DNA of 24,434 nucleotides, from contig DLBP01000039.1 of the NCBI GenBank assembly GCA_002480165.1, forward strand, positions 1,447-25,880. Direction: 5' to 3'. Shown piece after piece: positions 15,546 to 23,052 of the stretch. The notes beneath the pieces were generated by a model that ran no database searches, was not told the origin of the DNA, and saw only the letters and a program-made list of their open reading frames with translations. The position numbers and the translations under genes are program-made. The DNA is from Proteobacteria bacterium UBA7821. Its GTDB lineage: Bacteria; Pseudomonadota; Gammaproteobacteria; Comchoanobacterales; Comchoanobacteraceae. How positions within the stretch are numbered: the stretch's first letter is position 1; every line of letters starts with the position of its first letter.

Positions 15546-15550
15546 CTCCT
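15546..15550 (-). promoter_or_regulatory. Shine-Dalgarno site of the short peptide, overlapping the upstream stop
   Basis: AGGAG on the minus strand includes part of the TAG stop (15551-15549) of the upstream beta-helix gene. Ribosomes ending that gene would therefore finish on the initiation site of the peptide, which implies coupled translation of the two. Confidence 0.5.
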
Positions 15551-16091
15551 AAGTATTAATAAAAATTACCTCTGCCCCGTAAACTTGGCCTTGTATACTT
15601 GAGCTTTTCGAGCAAAATATCTTTCCTGGATAACCCAGAAAGTCAATATTGCCTCTAACTTCAGTTTTACCAATCAAGTGCAACTCAGGGCCTGTCGAAT
15701 CACTTCGTATTTGCATGCTATCGACAACAGTATCGGTTAACTTGATACGATTGCTATTGGCAGAAATAGAACCAAAATGACAACGATCTGAAGATAGATA
15801 GCCACTGATGTTAAAGTCACCGCCAACTTGGCATTGGTGCATATCAGCTTTACCATGAATATCCACATCATGAAAAGTGGATTGGTTAGCACTGAATAAC
15901 CCTTTAACATCGGTAGACTTCTGAACCTGAGTACCCATCGTACTCACTTGACCAACAAATGATATGTGCTCCACTTCACCAATCCCACAACGCATCATAC
16001 CTGGATAGGTATGACAGGTTGTGGAAGCATCTAATGAAAACCCACCCGCAGCAACTAAGGCAGCATAAGGTATCATACTTATGACACTCAT
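15549..16091 (-). CDS. Secreted beta-helix (polymer-forming/bactofilin-like) protein
   Basis: The 180-residue product starts at ATG 16091 with AGGAG six bases upstream; a TTG one codon earlier is less likely. The N-terminus MSVISMIPYAALVAAGGFS could be a short export signal. The rest alternates small, hydrophobic and polar residues in short rungs (VKGLFSANQSTFHDVDIHG, KADMHQCQVGGDFNISGYL, LHLIGKTEVRGNIDFLG, SSSIQGQVYGAEVIF). This is the pattern of a right-handed beta-helix as in bactofilins and related secreted proteins, and I recall similar ones in Legionella (memory only). Several Cys could form disulfides if exported. The stop is embedded in the ribosome site of the downstream peptide gene, so it belongs to the same operon as the ATP-grasp pair. 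Its role there is unknown: structural partner, carrier, or unrelated passenger. Confidence 0.65.
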   Translation of the reverse strand: MSVISMIPYAALVAAGGFSLDASTTCHTYPGMMRCGIGEVEHISFVGQVSTMGTQVQKSTDVKGLFSANQSTFHDVDIHGKADMHQCQVGGDFNISGYLSSDRCHFGSISANSNRIKLTDTVVDSMQIRSDSTGPELHLIGKTEVRGNIDFLGYPGKIFCSKSSSIQGQVYGAEVIFINT

Positions 16092-16508
16092 CAATCTCTC
16101 CTGTTTTAACTAAAACGATCATCCCAAAATCAGCCTAGCTATTCAATACAGGTAATCTGGACACAACTCAGATCACCAGTTGCGCGAAGAGAAGACGTGT
16201 GATAACTTGTCATTGTAATGTGTCAGCTTATGATCAGCCTTCAGAAAGTCTTATTTTGCTTGACTTCCCTAACTGCCAACACGGCCACACACTTGTACGA
16301 TTGCTTAGCAAACCAATTATATCCATCTGACCAGCAACAGCTTCAATCAACTCAATCACCAATAAGAAGGCTGCCACGAAAACTGTTGATTGAAACCAAA
16401 CTGAGACCTCTTGAGCCCGTTGAGCCCATCCGCCTAGTGTGTGAAATGATTATCGATGACAGCCGTGAAAACACCAGCAGCAACCAATCGGCCTCACAAC
16501 CATAACCC
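16092..16508. other. 417-base stretch between the beta-helix gene and the secretion ATPase gene
   Basis: It must hold the promoter of the beta-helix/peptide/ATP-grasp operon on the minus strand. The best I find there is a weak TTGTGT with an A/T-rich region about 17 bases later. An inverted repeat ATCTG-N9-CAGAT spans 16155-16173, just in the promoter zone, and might be an operator. The right part is covered by the doubtful plus-strand frame at 16218-16505. I see no RNA gene, mobile element or terminator. Confidence 0.4.
16218..16505 (+). CDS. Hypothetical protein (95 aa), doubtful
   Basis: I do not recognise this frame. The N-terminus (MISLQKVLFCLTSLTANTATHL, using the internal ATG at 16230) could be a weak signal or membrane segment. 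The remainder is Pro-, Arg- and Leu-rich, with PIRRLPRKLLIETKLRPLEPVEPIRLV, and a Ser/Asn-rich tail. There is no good ribosome site before either ATG. In favour: its stop lies four bases before the end of the convergent ATPase gene, in keeping with the tight convergent ends elsewhere, and the region is otherwise empty. Against: low-complexity composition and no recognisable domain. Confidence 0.3.
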   Translation: MCQLMISLQKVLFCLTSLTANTATHLYDCLANQLYPSDQQQLQSTQSPIRRLPRKLLIETKLRPLEPVEPIRLVCEMIIDDSRENTSSNQSASQP

Positions 16509-17405
16509 TCACATCAACAAACACACAGCGGGTGCCAATCTCACATCGAACACAACGCTTGAATCGTGTTCAGTGTGATTCTGCTCTTGATAGACAATAG
16601 CCCTCAGATACGATTCAGGGTTGTGCTTCTCAGCTGTATAAGCTTGGATGCGTTTGATGGCTTGGCTGATACTACCCGCATGAAAAGTAGCACAAACGAG
16701 ATGGCCAGATAGAGCCATCTTTATCAAGACATTCATTTCATTACGGTCGCGAATCTCACCCATCACAATCACATCAGGGTCCTGTCGAAAAATACCCCGA
16801 ATCCATGCAGACAGCTCAACATTAGATGAATAGTCATATTCTATTTGATGAATGCCATCAATGAGTATTTCAATGGGATTTTCCAAACTAATGATTGAGC
16901 GGTTGTAAGTCTGCATGTGATTTAATAAGCTAAATAAGGTCGTCGTCTTACCCGACCCAGTTGAACCACAAAATAATATCAATCCAGATGTCATCTTAGC
17001 AGCAACAATCAACCGCTTGACTTGTTCGACAGTCATGCCCAAGCGATGAATTGGCAGTAAAGTCTTCTGGTCTTTCAATAAGCGTAGCACCAAGCGCTGA
17101 CCTAAAACTGTCATCACACAACTCACACGGATGGATAACGCATAACCAAATATGCCCTTAATTTGCCCATCCTGCGGGAAACGACTAAACGACAAATCCA
17201 TTTTTGCGCGATGCTTAATAACAGAAATAAGTCGTTTGGCTGACTCGGTAGTGACGACTTGATAGCCCGTCAATCCACGCGGTGTTCTCATGGCGATCCG
17301 ATATGCTTGAGTCGTTGGCGACACATGAATATCGGTTGCCGACAAACTAAGCGCATCATTGATGATCGTTTTCCAGTGATAATCAGGAGAATCATTGTCT
17401 TTCAT
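16509..17405 (-). CDS. Short GspE/PilB-type secretion ATPase
   Basis: Type II secretion/type IV pilus ATPases form cytoplasmic hexamers that drive pilus or pseudopilus assembly. Seen in this 298-residue protein: N2-domain SATDIHVSP at 22-30, Walker A GSTGSGKTTT at 147-156, an Asp-box SLENPIE at 173-179 (usually EDPIE), Walker B DVIVMGEIRD at 211-220, and a His box TFHAGS at 240-245. There is no N1 domain, no CxxC zinc domain, and the C-terminus after residue 255 is short and lacks the usual conserved QRL block (YLRAIVYQEQ remains). Length is nearer to Gram-positive ComGA than to PilB or GspE (over 500). No pilin or platform gene is nearby, so it is an orphan here. It is probably active as an ATPase; the process is unknown. 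Confidence 0.85.
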   Translation of the reverse strand: MKDNDSPDYHWKTIINDALSLSATDIHVSPTTQAYRIAMRTPRGLTGYQVVTTESAKRLISVIKHRAKMDLSFSRFPQDGQIKGIFGYALSIRVSCVMTVLGQRLVLRLLKDQKTLLPIHRLGMTVEQVKRLIVAAKMTSGLILFCGSTGSGKTTTLFSLLNHMQTYNRSIISLENPIEILIDGIHQIEYDYSSNVELSAWIRGIFRQDPDVIVMGEIRDRNEMNVLIKMALSGHLVCATFHAGSISQAIKRIQAYTAEKHNPESYLRAIVYQEQNHTEHDSSVVFDVRLAPAVCLLM

Positions 17406-17516
17406 AGACCACCAGACTATCTAATTATGTCATAAAAAAACAGCACCGTACTGCAAAAGAAGTAGACAATGGCCCTATCATATGTCATATTTTTAATTTT
17501 AGTCACATGAAAACCA

Positions 17517-18164
17517 ATGACAGCGGCCAAACCAGTTGACCAGTTTCCTAATTTAGTCAGACTCTCATGCCTAGCGCTGCTAGCACTGTCAATTGCTTTC
17601 TTTTATCAACACCCCCACATCGACCTAACCATTGCTATTTACATCAATGAGACATTCCGTCCAACAACAACCATTCTCACAATGGCCAGTGACATCATCT
17701 ATTGGCTCGCCTGGTTTTTTCCCATCTTTCTTGCCTTATATTGCCTAAAATATAAAAGACAAGACGATATCTTTATTTTAACTTGTTATTTAGCTAGCAT
17801 TGTAGTGGCCACTAACTTAATTATCAAACCCATTTGGGGACGGATGCGTCCGGCTGACGTGTTACTGGCTAAACTTGAAGCATACACGAGTATTTTTGAA
17901 CTATCCAACCACTGCACATTCAACTGTTCATTCGTATCAGGACACGCCGCTTGTGGATTTTTCTTGATAAGCTATGCCATCATCTACCCCAAAAAACGCG
18001 CCGTGATAACTCTATTAGCGATTGTGTCAGGCCTACTCATTGGGCTAGTTAGAATGTTAGAAGGACAACACTTTTTGTCAGATATTGTGTTTTCTGCCTG
18101 CATCAATACGATAATTATCGCGCACATTGCTATACAATACCAGCAGTTTAAACTAACGACTTAA
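17517..18164 (+). CDS. PAP2-family membrane phosphatase
   Basis: PAP2 enzymes dephosphorylate lipid phosphates such as phosphatidic acid, undecaprenyl-pyrophosphate or lipid A at the membrane. The 215-residue product has about six hydrophobic segments and the three-part catalytic signature: KPIWGRMRP (104-112, K-x6-RP), VSGH (140-143, with Ser-Gly-His intact), and R179-x5-H185-x3-D189 in GLVRMLEGQHFLSD. The CTFNCSFVSGHAA setting is like PAP2 proteins of lipid A phosphatase (LpxE-like) type, but substrate cannot be read from this. The ATG 17517 start is chosen because an upstream ATG at 17507 is out of frame and stops early. It is convergent with metG, ends 11 bases apart. Confidence 0.9.
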   Translation: MTAAKPVDQFPNLVRLSCLALLALSIAFFYQHPHIDLTIAIYINETFRPTTTILTMASDIIYWLAWFFPIFLALYCLKYKRQDDIFILTCYLASIVVATNLIIKPIWGRMRPADVLLAKLEAYTSIFELSNHCTFNCSFVSGHAACGFFLISYAIIYPKKRAVITLLAIVSGLLIGLVRMLEGQHFLSDIVFSACINTIIIAHIAIQYQQFKLTT

Positions 18165-18175
18165 CCGATCATTCG

Positions 18176-19795
18176 TTACTCGTCAATAAAACTGGCATCA
18201 GACAGCTTGACTCTCTCCAGAAGCCTAGGGAACACATCAATCTGCTGACTTAACAACGGGCGACAAAAATCTGACCAGTTCGAATGCTCAACCCTCAAAA
18301 AAGATTGTACTCGCTCGAAGGTTCCCGGTAAAACAGGTGATAAAAAACCCATGAGACTATAAAACACACTAACACCCAAGGTACAAATTGGGCCGACTTG
18401 ATCGAGTACACTCTCATCCTTGACCATCGCCCAGGGTTTCACTTGATCCAGGTACTGATTAACCTGATCAGCCATTTGCAACAATAAACGCAAACACTGA
18501 TTGTAATCTCTTGAGTCGTATAGTTGCAATAGAGTCGACTCATTTGAGATAATCTGCTGGTATAACGCCTCATCTGATAAATGATCTGATAACACACCAC
18601 TAAAATATCGATGAATAAAACAAGTACATCGGCTACCAATATTAATGATCTTACCGATTAACTCTGCGTTTATACGGCTTGCAAACTCGGTCCAATTTAA
18701 ATCAATATCGGAGATAGTTGGGCTGAGTTTGGCTGCAAAATAATAACGTAAATAGTCGGGATCAAAGGCATCCAAGTAAGCTCTTGCTGTCACATACGTC
18801 CCTCGAGACTTTGACATTTTCTTGCCATTGATCGTTAAGAATCCGTGTGCATAAATATGGTCAGGCGTCTTGTAGCCTGCATGATGCAAAATAGCGGGCC
18901 AAAATAACCCATGAAAATATAAAATGTCTTTACCAATAAAATGAACAATGTCTGTTTTGGAATCATGCGACCACATCTTTTTTTCATCCAAACCACGCGA
19001 ATTAGCCCAGTGTTTAGTTGCTGCAATATAACCAATGGGTGCATCCATCCAAACATAAAAATATTTACCTGGCGCATCAGGTATTTCAATACCAAAATAT
19101 GGAGCATCTCTCGAAATATCCCAGTTTTTCAAGCCGTGATCAAACCATTCAGAGAGTTTTTTTTCCACCTCAGGCTGCAATGCACCACGCCCAACCCAGT
19201 CCTCGAGTAGATCTTGACATTTAGACAGAGCAAAGAAATAATGCTCAGAATCCTTATAAATAGGTGTGGTTTGTGTTAGTACACTTTTGGGATTGAGTAG
19301 TTGATCGGGGGTATATACAGCCCCACACTGCTCACAACTATCGCCATATTGGTCTTCACTGCCACATTTAGGACACGTACCCTTGACATAACGATCTGGC
19401 AAAAACATGTTTGCTTGATCGTCATATGCTTGTGTGACTCGTTTTCTTTCAATCAAGCCTGAATCTCTAAGTGTCTTGTATATTTCACAGCTCAACTGCT
19501 TATTCTCGTCACTGTGAGTCGTATGGTATAGATCATAGTCCACCAAAAAATCTTGAAAGTCACGATAATGCTCTTGTCGTATTGTTTCAATCCATTGTTC
19601 TGGCTGAATCCCAGACTTCTCTGCTGCTAGCATAATCGCTGAACCGTGTGCATCATCCCCACACAAAAAAAGACATTGACGTCCGATGAGTCTTTGAAAA
19701 CGAACCCAAATATCAGCTTGTACGTGTTCCACCAAATGGCCTAGATGAATTGGGCCGTTGGCATAAGGTAGTGCTGTTGTAACCAATTTCTCCAA
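18176..19795 (-). CDS. metG: Methionyl-tRNA synthetase, short form without C-terminal dimerisation domain
   Basis: MetRS charges initiator and elongator tRNA-Met. The 539-residue product has HLGH at 17-20 (HIGH motif), the zinc knuckle CPKCG-x9-CEQCG with C141, C144, C154, C157, the KKMSKSRG loop with KMSKS at 326-330, WMDAPIGYI for methionine binding, and an anticodon-binding helical domain ending at 539. E. coli MetRS has 677 residues with an EMAP-like C-terminal domain; that domain is absent. The start appears to be TTG at 19795 (MEKLVTTALPYANGPIHLG), with AAGGA eight bases upstream and no in-frame ATG nearby. A TATACT at 19832-19827 may be its -10. Confidence 0.96.
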   Translation of the reverse strand: MEKLVTTALPYANGPIHLGHLVEHVQADIWVRFQRLIGRQCLFLCGDDAHGSAIMLAAEKSGIQPEQWIETIRQEHYRDFQDFLVDYDLYHTTHSDENKQLSCEIYKTLRDSGLIERKRVTQAYDDQANMFLPDRYVKGTCPKCGSEDQYGDSCEQCGAVYTPDQLLNPKSVLTQTTPIYKDSEHYFFALSKCQDLLEDWVGRGALQPEVEKKLSEWFDHGLKNWDISRDAPYFGIEIPDAPGKYFYVWMDAPIGYIAATKHWANSRGLDEKKMWSHDSKTDIVHFIGKDILYFHGLFWPAILHHAGYKTPDHIYAHGFLTINGKKMSKSRGTYVTARAYLDAFDPDYLRYYFAAKLSPTISDIDLNWTEFASRINAELIGKIINIGSRCTCFIHRYFSGVLSDHLSDEALYQQIISNESTLLQLYDSRDYNQCLRLLLQMADQVNQYLDQVKPWAMVKDESVLDQVGPICTLGVSVFYSLMGFLSPVLPGTFERVQSFLRVEHSNWSDFCRPLLSQQIDVFPRLLERVKLSDASFIDE

Positions 19796-19855
19796 TGAAA
19801 GATTCCTTTTTGCTTCTCAGACTCATAGTATAATTAATCCTAATACATAAATCTA

Positions 19856-19884
19856 TAGACATCTGTTGAGAAAAAAGTTACAAT
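19856..19884 (+). promoter_or_regulatory. Putative sigma-70 promoter of the 428-residue protein gene
   Basis: TAGACA (19856-19861) and TACAAT (19879-19884) are separated by 17 bases, each one mismatch from consensus. The start of transcription would be about 15 bases before ATG 19906, which is preceded by AAGGGA at eight bases. It is the strongest promoter match on the plus strand in this window. Confidence 0.65.
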
Positions 19885-19905
19885 AAAAGTAAAGGGAACA
19901 AATTA

Positions 19906-21192
19906 ATGATAAAATCTAATAACAACAGTGATGCCCCAGATTCAGCACTATATCATGCGGTCAGAAAATACCTCAATGATGGCTCAGCCAGTACATTGGC
20001 TGATTTGACTGAAATTTACACAGCCAAACAACCATTGGATCATAATGTTACGACTAATATATTGAGCCAGTGTATTGACATTGGGTCAGAACGATCCAAC
20101 CACATTGTGAAATTACTGATCGAACAAACAACACAAGAAAACCATTCGCTCCATTGGAATGACGTCAACATCCTAGCTCTGATCCAGCTCCTCCAACAAC
20201 TAAACCCCATCAGCACAGATGTCACTTCAATCATCAAGCAGCACTGTCAAGTTAACCAGTCAGTTTGGATCATTCGCAGAATCATTCAAAACAGATACCT
20301 AGAACGACACAGCCATCTAGCAGACATCATTCGAAATTTGTTGTCTGATTTATTATGTATTGACAGTTTGTGGACTCCCTATGACCTGAGCCAGGTTTGG
20401 TACTTAGACACATTATCCAACTGGTATGAACAAGATGAAGTGTTTAGAGACAAATTACTCCTCTCATCCAATGCAATCTTTCAACCCGATGACTGGAATA
20501 ACATACTGGCGTATCTATTGGCCAATGGCCTTCGCCCAAATACACTTCTGTTTGATTATCTCAAAGATAAGATAAACGACCAACTCTTTACCGCGACCAA
20601 TTTAACATTATTCATGATCTCGGGATCAAAAGATTCAGCCACCCGACTGCTCGACTTAATACCAGACCATTTTAGTCAATTCGAAACCAACGTTACAAAC
20701 AACTTACCGGAGCCAGAAACATTGATTGATTCAGTAAAAGAGTATATTAATGATGATACTGAAACAATTGATCACTTACCTCATCTACTAGAAGAAATTC
20801 TGTACAGTTATAACCGATACAAGAGCAATCAGTGTTACAGGCAGATGGTATCATTCATCGAGGCATTTAAGCCCATAGCCAATCGCCCCATCCTAACAGA
20901 GTTAAGCCTGATTTATTTAATCAATGCCATCTCCACCAGCCAATCACAACAGAGTGCCGAATCATCGATCGACACGACGCTGATTAATCTGATCATGCCA
21001 GAGGAAAACGAAAAAGCAGCTATACATAATGATTTTCACGACATTGTGTCTAATGCGAGACTCTGTATTGATCAGTACACACTAGAAGGCATTGTTTTAG
21101 ACAAATCGGCAATTGTCGATGCTTTGAAGACCATCGACATGACGCTATTTACTAATAGAAACCGAAGACCGCAGCAAATGCGGTCTCCTTAA
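19906..21192 (+). CDS. Helical protein of unknown function (428 aa)
   Basis: I do not recognise this protein. It has no signal peptide, membrane segment, Walker motif or other catalytic pattern I can name. It is rich in Leu, Ile, Asn, Asp, Ser and Thr and predicted by eye to be almost entirely alpha-helical, in repeated helix-loop units (for example LADLTEIYTAKQPLDHN, LIQLLQQLNPIS, WNNILAYLLANGLRPNTLLFDYL). That suggests a solenoid (HEAT/TPR-like) scaffold. The segment NNILAYLLANGLRPNTLLFDYLK recalls pentatricopeptide-style helices, but no repeat is clean. It has its own good promoter, stands divergent from metG, and its final codons lie in a perfect 8-bp hairpin. A host-directed effector or a cytoplasmic scaffold are both possible; neither is supported further. 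Confidence 0.8.
   Translation: MIKSNNNSDAPDSALYHAVRKYLNDGSASTLADLTEIYTAKQPLDHNVTTNILSQCIDIGSERSNHIVKLLIEQTTQENHSLHWNDVNILALIQLLQQLNPISTDVTSIIKQHCQVNQSVWIIRRIIQNRYLERHSHLADIIRNLLSDLLCIDSLWTPYDLSQVWYLDTLSNWYEQDEVFRDKLLLSSNAIFQPDDWNNILAYLLANGLRPNTLLFDYLKDKINDQLFTATNLTLFMISGSKDSATRLLDLIPDHFSQFETNVTNNLPEPETLIDSVKEYINDDTETIDHLPHLLEEILYSYNRYKSNQCYRQMVSFIEAFKPIANRPILTELSLIYLINAISTSQSQQSAESSIDTTLINLIMPEENEKAAIHNDFHDIVSNARLCIDQYTLEGIVLDKSAIVDALKTIDMTLFTNRNRRPQQMRSP
21166..21186. terminator. Perfect 8-bp hairpin at the 3' end of the 428-residue gene
   Basis: AGACCGCA and TGCGGTCT pair perfectly around a 5-base loop GCAAA. The hairpin covers the last codons of the gene before TAA 21190-21192. On the plus strand it is followed by CTCCTTAAC, a poor T-tract. 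On the minus strand it is followed by TCGGTTTCTATT, a better one. It may act as a terminator or RNA-end stabiliser; which strand uses it is unclear. Confidence 0.4.
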
Positions 21193-21284
21193 CGCCCGAG
21201 TCATTCATTACCACGTTGCCCTGGCTTGCCCAACCTCATGTCGAGCAGATGAATCAATCAACTGATGCAAAACATCCTCAGGCA

Positions 21285-21293
21285 TGATACACT
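21285..21293 (+). promoter_or_regulatory. Putative extended -10 promoter of the ABC transporter genes
   Basis: TGATACACT fits the TGnTAnnnT extended -10 form. Transcription would start near 21300, about 19 bases before ATG 21319. This argues that the permease starts at 21319 and not at the in-frame ATG 21265, which would lie upstream of the transcript. No good -35 is visible, as allowed for this promoter type. Confidence 0.35.
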
Positions 21294-21318
21294 ATTTTGT
21301 AATTATGTTGAGAATCGC

Positions 21319-23043
21319 ATGAAAATCGATTATTTTTCAAGAAAAGATTTAATCAACAACCCACCGAACTGCTGGGATTATATTGGTATTGTTGGCTTGT
21401 TCGCGTTATTTTTCAATTTTGCGTGGTTTGTGCACTCACTATTTGAATCAGTTAACTTCACAGAGCAAATGCAAACGATTGACATGAACCCAATGTTACT
21501 GCCCATTTACGCGTTTAAAAGTTTAACCCGAATGCTCATTGCCATGCTAATATCACTGACCCTGACATTTAGCATTGGCACATTTGCAGCCAAAAATAAA
21601 GTGGCTGAAAAGATCATTGTCCCACTCGTTGACATTCTACAATCAATACCTATATACGGATTCATCACTGCAGCCATACTCATGTTAATCACGTTATTTC
21701 CTGAGCGGCTACTCGCTTTAGAAATCGCTGTCATCTTCGGGATTTTTACATCTCAAGTATGGAATATCCTCTTAAGCTTTTATCAAAGTATCAAAACACT
21801 ACCTAAACATTACAGTGACACAAGCGCTATTTTTCAACTATCACCATGGAAACGATTTTGGATTATTGAGGTGCCTCATGCACTACCAGGTCTAATTAGT
21901 AATATCATGGTGTCTATGTCAGCTGGCTGGTTTTATGTCGTCGTATCCGAGGCCATCACGGTCTCTCGAACAGAAATATTTGTTCCTGGACTGGGATCCT
22001 ACATGAAATACGCCATTGATAATGGCGATATCTTCAGTCTACTACTGGCCACATCGGCATTATTCTTAACCATTTTAGTCTATGACCAAATTATTTTTCG
22101 TCCTCTCCAACTCTGGCAAGAAAAATTAACTCATACCGATAACGAATCAACCACTCGATCATCTTGGTTCATCAACTATCTTCACAAAACATTTTGGATC
22201 AAGCGGGGCTGGCCAACTCTCAAACGAGTAATACTCGACCTATTTCCGTCACACCAACCTCGACAGAACGACTACCGGAAGACTCGGTCTGTGCAATACG
22301 AGCGATGGGTCAAAGTACTGGGCTGGCTTTCAGAAATCGCCATCATGACCTCTATTACAGCAGCAACGATCTTGTGGGTGACACCATCACTTAATATCCA
22401 TGAAGTCACGTTAACGCTCAAGTTAGGGCTTGTAACCAGCTGTCGTGTGTTTGCAATAGTGATTTTATCCTTGGTCATTTGGGTCCCGATCGGTATTTGG
22501 GTTGGTAACCGACCAAGACTATCAGAATTGTGTCAGCCCATCATACAATTTTTGGCCGCATACCCCCCGAATGGCGTCTACCCATTTGTGGCGGTGGTTA
22601 TCTTACAAAATGACCTAAACGCAAATATCTGGCTATCACCGCTCATGATTTTAGGCGCACAATGGTATATTGCTTTCAATGTCATCGCGGGTGTTCAAGT
22701 ATTACCCACTGATCTAAAGGCAGCAATCGCCTCTTTAAATTTATCCACTTTTTCCTACTACAAACGATTCGTCATACCAGGGATATTACCTTACATCACC
22801 ACTGGAGCGATTGCTGCTGCTGGTGGCGCATGGAATGTGTGTGTGGTCACAGAGAGTATTAGCTGGTCTAATCAAGTCGTCTCTGCAGAGGGACTGGGGG
22901 CATACATTAAAACAGCAACCGCAAATGGTGATTATGAGAAAATTGCTCTGGGCATATGTGTGATGTGTTGTTATGTCCTATTTTATAATCGCATCATATG
23001 GCAACCACTCTATCAATGGATAGAAGATAAGTATAGTATGTAG
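21319..23043 (+). CDS. Fused double ABC transporter permease (NitT/TauT type)
   Basis: This protein forms the membrane channel of an importer, with two binding-protein-dependent permease domains in one chain. From ATG 21319 it has 574 residues (592 from an in-frame ATG at 21265, which lacks a ribosome site). Each half has an EAA-type coupling loop: SDTSAIFQLSPWKRFWIIEVPHALPG followed by SMSAGWFYVVVSEA in the first half, and LKAAIASLNLSTFSYYKRFVIPGILPY followed by AGGAWNVCVVTESIS in the second. A polar linker of about 70 residues joins them. The halves resemble nitrate/sulfonate/taurine permeases. Substrate is unknown because no binding protein is in the window. It is followed after nine bases by its ATPase gene. 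Confidence 0.92.
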   Translation: MKIDYFSRKDLINNPPNCWDYIGIVGLFALFFNFAWFVHSLFESVNFTEQMQTIDMNPMLLPIYAFKSLTRMLIAMLISLTLTFSIGTFAAKNKVAEKIIVPLVDILQSIPIYGFITAAILMLITLFPERLLALEIAVIFGIFTSQVWNILLSFYQSIKTLPKHYSDTSAIFQLSPWKRFWIIEVPHALPGLISNIMVSMSAGWFYVVVSEAITVSRTEIFVPGLGSYMKYAIDNGDIFSLLLATSALFLTILVYDQIIFRPLQLWQEKLTHTDNESTTRSSWFINYLHKTFWIKRGWPTLKRVILDLFPSHQPRQNDYRKTRSVQYERWVKVLGWLSEIAIMTSITAATILWVTPSLNIHEVTLTLKLGLVTSCRVFAIVILSLVIWVPIGIWVGNRPRLSELCQPIIQFLAAYPPNGVYPFVAVVILQNDLNANIWLSPLMILGAQWYIAFNVIAGVQVLPTDLKAAIASLNLSTFSYYKRFVIPGILPYITTGAIAAAGGAWNVCVVTESISWSNQVVSAEGLGAYIKTATANGDYEKIALGICVMCCYVLFYNRIIWQPLYQWIEDKYSM

Positions 23044-23052
23044 GAATGTAAG

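Noticed and set aside
21208..21285. A 25-residue minus-strand frame (starting MPEDVLHQLIDSS) between the helical protein gene and the ABC permease, followed by the hairpin.
   Set aside because: No ribosome site, very short, and no recognisable family. It slightly resembles the start of YhcG/DUF1016-type nucleases, but not enough to call a remnant.
21265..21318. The longer permease start at ATG 21265.
   Set aside because: No ribosome site, and it lies upstream of the predicted extended -10 promoter; ATG 21319 is preferred but not proven.
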